Shown one piece after another: positions 1 to 11,200 of a stretch of 12,670 bases of DNA. Position 1 is the stretch's first letter. Each line of letters begins with the position of its first letter. The DNA is from Ichthyophonus hoferi (taxonomy: Eukaryota > Opisthokonta > Ichthyosporea > Ichthyophonida > Ichthyophonidae). The stretch lies in the NCBI GenBank assembly GCA_002751075.1, contig NAOQ01000032.1:194697-207366 (forward strand), given 5' to 3'. The position numbers and the translations under genes were made by a program. The notes beneath the pieces are model-generated. The model worked only from the letters and a program-made list of their open reading frames with translations. It did not search any database and had not been told where the DNA came from.

Positions 1-188
1 TCTTTTTATCATTATGAAAGATACAAAGATAGCTACATATTATTGTAGCTAAAAGAAAACACAATATATATATATATAGTAGTTTTGTTGCATTACAACG
101 TTTTCATTTCGAACCGGCAATTCAGACCTATATCAGCTGGTGCGATAACACCTACTGATTGCTCTATTAGTATTTGGATGTGATACAG

Positions 189-781
189 CGAGTATGTTCT
201 AATTTATAATAATTATCAAGAAGTGCTTAGTAGTTTAGCAATTCCTTGTGGAGAATTATCTGGAATCGGTAAATACTACCAAAATAATGTACAGTTAATA
301 AATCCTATATAGACCTGTTAAGATACAACTCTCTTATTCTGTTTACATTTTATCTTTTGCCCTGGGTATATGTTTACAAAATGTATATCTTTAGAGTGTT
401 TTCAATAGTACTAACAGTCTGGTAATATCAGTTGTGGCCTAATGAAGTTTTTTTCCGTCAAATTTATAGGACTTTCCAAGTTGAGTAATATTACTTTATG
501 GAACTTTGGCATTCATATATTCATCTATAAAATGGAAGTGTAATTTTTTTGATATATGTATTACTATCACAATCCCTCTCCTTATATGACCGCTGCAGAA
601 GGACTTACTGAAACTATATAATGAAATAGCAGAATTGATCTCTCTCTTGCAAATAGGCGGATCCAGTAATAAAGGTCCAGTTTTATGTTATTTTATATCA
701 ACCCTAATATCTGCATTATTTGTTTCTCCAGACGTGGGTGCAAATCGTATTGTAATCCTAATATTTAAAGAAATAATTTAA
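189..781 (+). CDS. Possible last four exons of an unrecognised convergent gene
   Basis: Not recognised; reported as a weak candidate. Four pieces keep one frame when joined at GT-AG sites: 189-268 (GATACAG|C to ATCG|GTAAAT), 470-537 (TTTATAG|GA to GAA|GTGTAA), 599-674 (CTGCAG|AAG to AAAG|GTCCAG) and 732-781 (TTTCTCCAG|AC to TAA). The third piece reads KDLLKLYNEIAELISLLQIG, which looks helical. The proposed introns are 201, 61 and 57 bases, and the last two have good pyrimidine tracts. The 57-base intron is a multiple of three and open, so skipping that splice also keeps the frame. AATAAA follows at 893-898. Against it: two donors are weak, the codons are AT-rich, and I know no matching family. 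Confidence 0.22.
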
Positions 782-892
782 GAAAAGAGATAACTAACGC
801 TATAAATATGGTTGTTCCCTAAGTATAACTTGACGATCAATTGTACGGTCTGGCAATATGACTTTGGCCGCTATCTTCCAAGACATATAGAA

Positions 893-898
893 AATAAA
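893..898 (+). terminator. AATAAA on the plus strand
   Basis: A canonical hexamer 112 bases after the TAA that ends the weak plus-strand exon chain. It would be that gene's polyadenylation signal if the gene is real. Such a hexamer is common by chance in AT-rich DNA. Confidence 0.2.
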
Positions 899-1848
899 AA
901 CTAAGTATTGTTTTATATATTACATGTCTGCCTAACCCAGCTAGAATTAAGATTCCAATTAGATGATACAGTTTATTATTATAATATAGAATATAAATTA
1001 ACTGATTATTCCAGTCACAGATAGACACTCTTATGTTTAATATACCATTGCTATTTTCTTTTTCTTTTACACTACATTTCCTTCACAAACCGAATATACA
1101 TATATTATATGGAAACCCGATCATACCTCAATCTAACAGATTAGTTCCATCATTTACAACCTATTGGTGCATATAGTCTGCAACATAAAAATTGGAACAT
1201 GCAAACTAATTAGCTGATGATACTCATAATCCAAACCTTCCACTCATCATTCTTTAACGGAATGACTGGACCTAAAGAATATCACACCTTATATCAAGGA
1301 TGTGGTATAATCGTACTTACATTGCCTTATACAAACAAGAAAACGATCCATTATAACCATACATAACGGCAGCCTTTCATCATTGCATTATCTTCCTCCC
1401 CACTAAACTAGGTCACAAGCTACAGCTTAATCGTCTGTAGATAGGCCAATTATTACACCCTAAACCCTACCCTTGGGAAGAAGTGAAGATATGAAGAATA
1501 AAATTCTGGTTTTCATATTTCCCTTTAAACCTTGTCATAGTGTCGACCATTTAAACCGAGTCTTTCACATTTACATAAATGTAATATACTTCGACATGCC
1601 ATAATATGATAATGAGTTTTAGTACCTTCCATAAAACATACTAAAATACAATATGGCTTGCAAACTTCACCTAGATGTTTTTCATTCCTTAAAACTGACT
1701 ACAATTTAGTTTTAATAGCTGCAAAATTAGAGTTTATAGTGTAATTAATCACACAATATATCAAAACAATGGGAAGAGATGTCACAAAGGCATGATGCCT
1801 GAGAGGTCTCTTGAAAAAATAAAGTCTTTTTCTTCAATTAAATTACAG
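899..1848. other. Intergenic stretch without a supported gene
   Basis: I see no exon chain, RNA gene or repeat here. Short open frames exist, for example about 50 codons starting near 1216 on the plus strand, but they lack splice context and similarity. Another plus-strand AATAAA lies at 1818-1823. CCAAT/ATTGG is at background level, in contrast to the DDX54 introns. Confidence 0.5.
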
Positions 1849-2078
1849 AAAAAAAAAGGTAACAGTAATTAACAGTGATTATCAAAACGTAATGGCAGTT
1901 TATTTCCAGCCGTAAGTATATTTTAACATAGCATAGCGGATTGATTCCGATCGAAAAGTACATGTACAACACCTTAATATTCCATTGCTTATATCCCATT
2001 TCTATATATTTATAATTGACTGGCATCAATAAGCCAACAAAGACTACTGCAGCATCGTAGCAGTGGGACTTTACACCT
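1849..2078 (-). other. DDX54: 3' UTR of DDX54
   Basis: Sequence from the TAA stop to the T-rich stretch after the AATAAA signal. It is AT-rich, has no CCAAT/ATTGG enrichment, and contains no further open frame in phase. The exact cleavage site cannot be read from sequence. Confidence 0.5.
1899..1904 (-). terminator. Polyadenylation signal AATAAA of DDX54
   Basis: AATAAA on the minus strand, about 175 bases after the stop codon. A run of nine T on the same strand (1857-1849) follows about 40 bases on, as expected of a downstream U-rich element. It is the first canonical hexamer after the stop. Confidence 0.6.
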
Positions 2079-2238
2079 TTAACGTCTACCACCCCTACCG
2101 CCTCTTCCTCCACCTCTTCCACCTCTCCCACCCATTCCACCACCTCTTCCACCACCCATTCCACCACCTCTTCCTCCTCTGCTGCCACCCCTTCCTCCAC
2201 GGGACGATCCGCCACCTCTGCCTCCACCTCCTCCTGAT
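2079..2238 (-). CDS. DDX54: DDX54 exon 20: RGG tail and stop codon
   Basis: Acceptor CCAATTCCAG|A joins AA from exon 19 to make AAA, followed by 52 residues and TAA at 2079-2081. The tail has 34 Gly, 12 Arg, 4 Ser and 2 Met, with ten RGG triplets, for example [14 protein letters not shown], ending RR. RGG regions bind RNA and are usual substrates of arginine methyltransferases; many nucleolar proteins carry them. A 24-base unit is nearly duplicated inside the exon (about 2130-2180), which suggests growth by slippage. The open frame, the exact phase match and the following UTR with a polyadenylation signal support it as coding. Confidence 0.87.
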
Positions 2239-5200
2239 CTGGAATTGGATAAGCTAATTAGTCAACCATAATAAAAGCATTGGTTGGTTCTTGTTAAGAA
2301 TAAAAGTAATGGCAATAAAAAAAAACAGACAAATGCCTTTACTGCAATTGGAGTTATTTGGCATTTCGAGTCGGGTCGGGTCATGTGACTTGATCCAATA
2401 TTATTGGATTGGGGATCATCTGGATGCTCTAAACTCGGGCTATACTAGCACATAAATCCACCAATAATTTCAAAATAATAGCAAAAGTCTTCAGAAAGCA
2501 TGAAATTTACGCTCAAAAGTTATCGAGCCTCATTTCTAGCCCTAGCTAACACCATACAATCAGTAATATAAACGATCATACTGATCCAATTAAATTACGG
2601 TCTTTGTATTTTTAACAACTTTGCAAATATACCGAAAAACTAAAAATAGACAAGTATATTTATAGAATATAATAATATTGTCGCATTGTATATGTATATA
2701 GTTACTTATAATGTAAAAAACAATGCATTATTCATTCATTTATGATGGTATATATATAACAACATATATTAGAGCTAGGGATCAATAACATAGCCAATAA
2801 CCTACTTGGCGGCCTTTCTCCTTCTGACCTCCTTGACGTGATCTTCGCGATCTTTCTTAATCTTTCTTTCCTTGGAAATCTGATCAGCATTCTTGAGCTC
2901 ATTTTTAACATTCTTTTTACCTTTAGTACTGGGACCTGTTCATATAAGGGAATAAGTAGGCGACACATCCAATGAGAGAAAAAAGATAAATAATATCACC
3001 ACCAATCATGCATTATAATAATAGAATATAATAGTATAATACAAATAAACACATCCATATATACAAAAACGCACGCATATATATAGAACTACCAATCACG
3101 TACCGTCACTAGGGCCACCACGTGCATAATCTGCCCTTCCTCTAGCCCTCCCCTTGGTCAAAGCAGGAATATTCTCGTCACCTCTTCCCACGTGATGTCT
3201 GTCTTTCCACTCTTTGTACCTGATATTTATCCAATAAAAAGTCAGTATATACTAGGCATTAAAATCCGTATCACAGATATATTTGATTTATCTTAAGGGT
3301 TTCAATACAAATATTTTTAAAAAAATATTTAAAATATCCAATCATAACCGACTTAGTTTATAAGTATGCATGATTTTGCAGCTATCCTATTGGCCATGCA
3401 TGTATAACATATAATATATTTTAGGTCATAAGAAAATAATAACACTTGAATGAGACATGATTTATATCCTATCATTTTATTGGCTATATAGTAGGCCAAG
3501 TATAACCCATTATCCTCAAAATATAAATTGACAATTCAAGGCTCCATACCTGAACTGCAATTCATATTTAATAATAATTATGACAACAAAGAGAAAGAGA
3601 AAAAGAAAGAAAAAGAGAAAGAGAAAAACGTACAAGTCTTTCTTATAAGAAGCCAGAATCTTATTGCCAGATTCGGTTGTAATTTTCTTTGTCGACTTGT
3701 CTCCTGCGCCATCTTGCTGTACGTATTTCTTCTTTCTGCGATCCCATTTCATCTATATATATGCATGTGTATGATGGTGTATGTATATGTGTGTAAGAGC
3801 CCAAGAAAAAGTCAACGGTTAATAGCGAAATATACGTACATGCATATATGTATATAAGTATATATGTATGAATACACATATAATAATATAAATAATATAT
3901 AAAATATAAGCAACCAATGAGTAACCAGCATTAAAATTACCTTGCTGGCATTCTTCCTCATATCACTGGCGTCATCTCCTCCCATATCCATGACCTCATT
4001 CCTAGCCGAGGCAGCAAAGGAACTACCTAAACTTAATGCACTTTCCTGGTGATGGTCAGATGCACGGTGGGGAATATAGTTCTCATCGTCTCTGTGTTTG
4101 CCTATACATACATATACATGCGGTGTATGTGTATGTGTATGTATGCATATAAACACGTGTCAGCATAGATATCGCAAACTATATATGTCTGAAATACCCA
4201 ATTGCTTTTCTGATATGCCACCAATGGAGGGCCAGTATATTGCTGTAATAATGCTTTGATGACAAACGGATAGTTTTGCAATGCTACTTAAAATTTCGTT
4301 TTCTTCCTTTTTTAATACTGAATTAGGAAATCAAAATTAGCCAACATTTAAATTTAACTGGCCAAATTAGCCAATAATATACAATTGTTAAATAGTCATG
4401 ATTGCGCAATCTAGTAAATCTAGTCATAAAATACCAAGAGAGATTTTTATATTTTCAAGATTTCCGCAACAAATGGCAACTACTCTGATTGGATCTTTCC
4501 TAGTAAGAAGTGAAGGATATATACAAATTAGGGTAAGGTAAGTAACATACCATCATCTTCTAGCTCAGCTCTGTTTCTCTTTTTCTTGCCTGGGTCAATG
4601 ATAGTACCAAAGGTCGACTGCGATTGGGTAGATATCATGTCAGCATACTATACTATATATGACCTAATGCATAATATAAGAAAGAAATACTAGATCTAAT
4701 GTGATATGTGCCAACCAATACAATATGGCATCTATTATAAATACAGTCAATTTATTGGCTGATTAATTGCGATAACGATCGCTATCCCCAGCTTCATAAA
4801 ATATAGATGATCGAATAGCATAAATTTTATCTGATGATTGTGAATGGTTCATACTCACAATATGCTCCTCCATAATTGGTTCTTACGCACTATATATAAT
4901 TGGTTGATATATATAAAATATCACATACACGTATAAATGTCAACCCAATCTATGTAGTAGTTTAAAACCAAGCCATATACACAAGACCAATAAAATACAA
5001 TCTTAAATATAAACAGAGATAACGATTGGACCCACCGTAATGTCAGCCTCATTACTGGCCTCTAGAGGGGTGCTATTCTGTGACGTGGTCTGGCCCATTG
5101 CTCCCACTACCCTAGCGGCATTCCTATTGGTTTAAAGAGTGTGAGATGATTGGACTGGAAGTTGAGAGAAAGTACGACCAAACAGTAAGAATAAACCACG

Positions 5201-8200
5201 GAGATGTATAGTTAGGGCTAGAAGGAACGCGGGATCAAGTTCGGATGGCAATTTTAGTATAGTTTGAATTACCATTGAAATTACACAAATATGCCAATGA
5301 CTACAAATTGACTATGTAAATGACGAATCGGTAAAATCCGCGCCAAGAAATAAATAACTACAACCAGATTGAACTGCCAGTGGCTGTCCTAGGAATAATA
5401 ATTAATTGAATTACAGTAATTATTGCTATTGGCTTAAATGTATTGCCCTTAAGGACACCAGCACGCCCTATCAATGGCGTGGTTTCCTAATCGGGACAAG
5501 CAAATCTCTGGAGTGCATTACTATTGCGTCTAGCTTGGAAGCTCACTTCATCCTATGTCCAATCAGGAAGGAAGGTGGCACCGTGAGCCGCGCTATATTG
5601 GCCTATTTATAGATTAATACTACATATATAGATAGGGCTAGAAGGAACGTATGAGAGAAAGACTGAAAATTGACTTTCAGTGTTGCCGAAAGTATTTTAA
5701 AATTATGGGCCAACTCGCAAAATGTGGACCAACTGAATATTACCAAAATAGGGTTAATTACTGTCACCAATTATTTTTGGTCTAATTAAAATTAAAAGAC
5801 TATCAAAGTATGAAAAATATCGTAAGAATAATAGTAAGAATAATAACCATAATGTCGACCTATAATGAAAGACATAGACAAATAGTAGGTACTCTCATTC
5901 TATGTTTTCTTTTACTTATAGGCCGACCTATATATACATGTAGACAAATAAGTGTGTATGCTTGTGAACGTAATGTAATACACAAAAATAAAACAGTAGT
6001 TAAGTTAAAAAAATTCCTTAATAACAATAATGGTACAGTAGTAAAAGTAATAATAGCACAACTCCCACACCAAACCCTACTTGTGTTGTTGTGAAGCAAT
6101 AGCTTTCTTGTGGTACTCTCTCTTTCTCTTCATCACTTCAACTGCTGTATCAGTGCCGGCCCTGTTAATCTCAAAAATAGTCTGTGATCATATCATATTA
6201 TTGGTTAGTACATATATACAGGTGGCATATGATTGAATGATGTTATTACTAAGATCTTGGAATACTCCAAAAAATACATTTTTAAACTTAAAACATTAAA
6301 ATTTGAACAGAAAAATAAATTACTATATATAGACGAAGTATAGTTAAGGCTACCACGTGGTCGTCTAGTGGCTACAACAGGATATAAGAAAGGAGATAAA
6401 GATTAAAGGTAATAATAGAACAAAAGATATGGGGCTATATATAGACAATTATCTAACCAAATATAGAAATGCAACCAAATATAGCTATGTAGCCAAATAT
6501 AGAAAAATAACCAAATATAGAAATATATATATATACCTGGGATGGCTTATACAGTTTGACTTCATTTAGAAGGCTGGCCTTGCGGACCTCCTCTTGGTCA
6601 ATATCACCACCTGATAGTCAACCAATCGTAAGTCAATATAAAAATAAAGACCTAATAAAAACATCAGCATTTATTTTTCAACAGATTTTACAATATAGTA
6701 GTTCATATTGGGTTATCCAAGGTATTTAGGTTGATAATTGCAATATATATATATGATAGTATGTATAATAGTATGTATAACTAACCAAAATCAGGATGGA
6801 TGCCAACTACTGGATCGGAGCTCTTGGCACGTTTAATAGACTCCACAGAGGGTTTAGGACGAGATTTGATAAACATTTTGTAAGCATTGCTGGCTACCTT
6901 CTCGGCCGATTCCTATATAGGGAGGTAGGTATATATATATAGTCATTATTGCCCATGCTCAAGTTATAGCCTTGGTGTGGAATGTATCACAGCGATAGAT
7001 AAATTAGAGTGTCCAATCATTGTTTCAATAATAATAAAATTCACCCTCTCATATAATCCTATAAAATTTAAAGTTTCTAGGTAAAACGTTAACATACAGT
7101 ACATATGTCATAGTGCATACGTCATCATAAAAATAAACCCCATACTAAAATACACACTTACCTTGTTAACATTTATAAAACCCCTAGCTATATATGTATA
7201 CATATAACTTAATTACCCAATCCAATCCTTACTATTATCTACAAACCCCCCAAATATAAAATTCAGAGAAATGGCTGGCAGGGTGTAGCCTGAGCCACTT
7301 GATTTTCAACTAAAACTCGGGGCTCCGCCAATACTACCAGCCTAATTTACATAACCCATTTTTGTCAATGGACTCCCACCCTAAATTTTCACGTACTATA
7401 TCAGTTTTATTGGCATGCATCATCCGGATCCCCTCTCTCAACTCTTCAATAATGGCTTCTGGTACTGTTCCATAAACCCCATCGGTCTCCCTACAATCCT
7501 TGGGTGCCACTTTGGGGTCCATGGGTGTAAATGATTTTCCAAGGAATAAGTGCAGATCAAGTACATAAGGCAACTGAATATTGGTAGAGGGGGGTGGGGG
7601 GTGGGTGTTAATTAAGTTACTTAATTTTTATTTTTATTACCAAATCTGGCTATAAAAGGCGACCCCGATTGGACTGCGGACTGCTTCTTAATTGGTTTAC
7701 AGCAACTATTTATCCAATCGCATTGAAAATAATGTCATGAAAATTTGGAAATTCGTAGGAAAGGTTGTATCAAGAAATGCCAATTTGGTTGGGACAGACT
7801 GATGAGAAGTCATCTTAATATAATAATTTCAAGTCAACTGACTCGACCCAAATCAGCTTTCGACTGACCGTACCCAGAAGGGGATTGGTTATTAGGGAAT
7901 GTTGCCTCCTGCCGTAATTATTATTATTTTACTTGTCCATCTTGATTGGTATAGGATCATGTAATCAAATAACTAAGATTACAATGTTTCCAATTGGTGT
8001 GGGTTCAATAGATATATTTACATGTTCTGAAGGGGGCATAGGACTAATAATACATTGCCAAAGAGAAAAAAAAAGAAGAAAATAGTGATTGCCGTGTAAT
8101 TAAGAACTAATTAATTAAGAACTAATACATATGGTGGATGTATCTATCTATCTCTCTAGCCATCCTCTAACTGGTTAAGAACCCTTGTATTAGTAGTTTA

Positions 8201-11200
8201 GTCTATAAAATATAAGCTATCAAAGCAATTAAACTTACTTAAGAACAAACCTTATCTACATATATATACATATATAGCTACATTTCATAGCTATAATTAA
8301 GGGAGTCCAATGAGTAGGTAGCAAAATAATTAAATGATAAATAAGCCAATAAATGTGGACTTAAAAATTATTTTAAAAATTAAAACAGAAAATATAATGA
8401 ACCTTATCTTAGAACATTGCAGTTAATTACCATACTGATTTTTAGCCAATAATTAAGTCATTTTCATCTACATATATTTACAATATTTTATCACTACCAA
8501 TGATATTTTATAATTTTATAGACAATTCTAACGCCTTATTAGGGAATATACCACCTTTAATGGCATACCCTGAAAATATTTAATACTATCGATTCAACCA
8601 AATGTCTCGATCTAATATACATACCTCATCTGGTGTCACTAGATTGTAAGCAAAACCACATCGACCAGCACGTGCAACACGACCAACTCTGTGAATGAAC
8701 AGCTGTAGACGAATATCATGATGTCAGACATTGCCATAAATGGTTAATGGTAGCAAATCTCCATGGAATAGGCTATATTATATATAGATAGTTCACGACA
8801 ATCTGAACCAGGCATCAAGTGGTGCTACATTGTACCTGGATAATCTATATATAGCACATCAGATGGTATATACCCTAAAACACATGACTATTAGCCAATA
8901 AAACAAGCCAAAACATTCACAAGAGCATGTCAATAGCAGTGTATAAAGTCATTTCAAATTGTCAAAGATTAGACTATAAAAGGAAAATAGTCAAGATATT
9001 GAAATATGATTGGGAGGTGAGGAACTATAATTAATTATTATCAATTAGTATTTACCTTTGGATTGGGTGCAAAGTCGTAGTTAATGACGTTATCCAGAAG
9101 AGGAATATCGATACCACGTGCAGCAAGATCCGTGACTGTGATTGGATGAGAAAAATAATAGGAGCAGGAAAGTAAGTATAAAAGAAGATACATGTATTGG
9201 TATATAATACTTAAGCGTAGTATTAAAAATTTAAATTTTCTTACATCAATCACACTTTAGCATTCCGGAACATGTCATATGCTACAAACTAACCCGATTA
9301 GGTAATTATGACGTCACAGACCGGTATAGTTAGAATAAATTTACAAAGTCAAATTAACATTTATCACAAGAGTTACTATATAAGAACAGTAAAATATGTC
9401 CCCAATAGAATAAGAAGTTTAATGTTAAAATAACGATAAAATATAAATTCACTAAGTAGTGCTTAATAAATTTTTCTATAAAAATACTTACCCAATAGAA
9501 CAGGAGCCATGCCATTTTTAAATTTAGCGATCTGGATTTTACGGGCGGTATGATCTAAGGTACCATAGATATATGCACACTCAATACCAGCTAGCTTTAA
9601 TATCTGCAACAGATAATCTACGTGATGTCGCGTAGCAACAAATACTACTGTTAATTGGCTCTCTTGTACCTGATGATTATCATGCGATTGGTGGGTAAGT
9701 GCAGGTCGGAGTATTAATAGTAATAGTAATAATAACAAATTTCTAAACAAAGATGAAATGAGATTGCAATAATAATCCAAATTTCAACTCGTAAACATAT
9801 AGAAAGACTTATATAGTAAATTATCATATACAAACAACATACATAACTCTATCCTACAATATCATATTATCTCCCACTATATCCTACAAGTACAAATAGA
9901 TATATATACCTTGGTTTTCAGAAGATATAAAAGGACTGCAATCTTATCCAATGGTCTTACTGCATAGTATGACATCTGATTGGAGAACGGTTGTTAGGTA
10001 GGTGGGATGTATATATTTTTTGTATTATATTATGTTTAGAATTAGTATAAAGTGTGTGGTAGAACTTAATCCAATTAATGATAAAATAATAACAATAATA
10101 ATAGTAATAGGTGCATGTGTATGTAAATGAGAGTCGGAGTAGAAAAAAATAGTAATATACCTTTAAATCTTCACTTAGTTTAGTATCCACATCCAATCGT
10201 ACAAGCACTGGCTCAGTGAGTCCTGGAGAATGGAAAGAGAGAAGAGAAACAAATTGGTTAAGAGACTTAAAAGAGGTAAAAGACAATTAAAAATGAATGA
10301 GCATGTGTTGCCTATCATGACCAGTTAATTAATAGTCCCAAGTAAATAAAAGTCCTCATTAATAATATTGCAAAATCAAGTGAAATACGACTTTGAAAAA
10401 AAATAAAAAACACACTAAAGGTCAGAATAATAAATAGAACTAAATAATAATAATAATAGTCACAATAGTAATATTAAAAATTAAACACCCCAGACTATAG
10501 ACTATATGAACTTAACAAGTGATTTTACCAGGTGATATTAAAAATCCAAAATTACCTCGCATTGCAGATTATATATATAGTCCTGTAACTCGCCAATGAA
10601 AATCCATAGTAGAAAATCCAAAATAATATAAAAGAAATCAGAAATAGAAAGTAGATTATAACAACCAAAACTTAACACAGTACATACCAATAAAAGTTGA
10701 TAGTATTTTTTTAAAAAAATAAACTTACCAGCCGATGCAAAGTCAACAAGCATCTTAGGTAGGGTAGCACTAAAAAGTAAAGTCTGTCTCTGTTGGGGCA
10801 TGCGAGCCATAATCTCTGTTAATTGGTCGTTAAAACCCATCTCGAATAGGCGATCGGCTTCATCAAATACAATGTATTCACATGCGGCTAAAGTAAGGTT
10901 CATTTCTACTAGCACGTGCATAAGGCGTCCTGGTGTGGCAATAAGACTGAGAGAGAGAGGGAAAGAGAGAGAGGGAGAGGAAAGAGTTAGTAGAAAGCTA
11001 TGGAGAGGAAGGGCTTTCTTCATTACCATATAAAGGAATAATACCCGAGCAAGTATTGGTCAGAGATCATTTATCGCTCAGGCATCAGTATATCTTTTTC
11101 CTAGAAATCATCGCCTAAGAGCTATAATCTTGGGTTATGATTGGATGATAAGAATGGAAGGTGGAACCTCTAGCATGGGAGGTATTAAACAACTACCAAA

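Larger units (their letters stand above)
5124..6080 (-). other. DDX54: Intron 13 of DDX54
   Basis: 957 bases, the second longest. It contains the 17-base direct repeats, the TATA-like motif and the H/ACA-like candidate. The 5810-6080 part is AT-rich; both strands happen to be open there for 80-95 codons, but no domain or splice context supports a gene. Confidence 0.85.

Noticed and set aside
1216-1368. About 50-codon plus-strand frame in the left flank
   Set aside because: Short, no splice context in phase with the 189-781 pieces, no known motif.
1838-2227. Open frame of 129 codons on the minus strand, rich in Glu and Val ([15 protein letters not shown] type)
   Set aside because: It is the wrong frame of the RGG exon: the glycine-codon-rich DNA has no stops in another frame. 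The RGG frame is the one in phase with exon 19.
2063-2257. Plus-strand open frame rich in His, Leu and Phe
   Set aside because: Antisense shadow of the same RGG-coding repeat; no splice or promoter context.
2371-2381. TCGGG repeated twice, resembling a telomere-type unit
   Set aside because: Only two units; chance in a short GC-richer patch.
3516-3879. Open frames on both strands at 3516-3879 outside exon 17
   Set aside because: They are made of the pyrimidine run and TATG-type simple sequence of introns 16 and 17; only the exon 17 part has similarity.
5230-5250. tRNA-like B box (AAGTTCGGATGGC) hinting at a tRNA-derived SINE
   Set aside because: Two mismatches to GTTCRANNC, no A box at a suitable distance and no cloverleaf that I could fold.
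5406-5612. 68-codon plus-strand frame over the GC-richer island
   Set aside because: It has no ATG start and no recognisable domain. The base pairing of the island suggests RNA structure more than coding, though neither is proven.
5810-6099. Overlapping open frames of 94 and 79 codons on opposite strands
   Set aside because: Located in intron 13 and running into exon 13; composition is that of AT-rich intron DNA, with no domain and no splice signals.
10800-11033. 77-codon plus-strand frame
   Set aside because: Antisense of exon 4, which carries the DEAD motif and is clearly coding on the minus strand.
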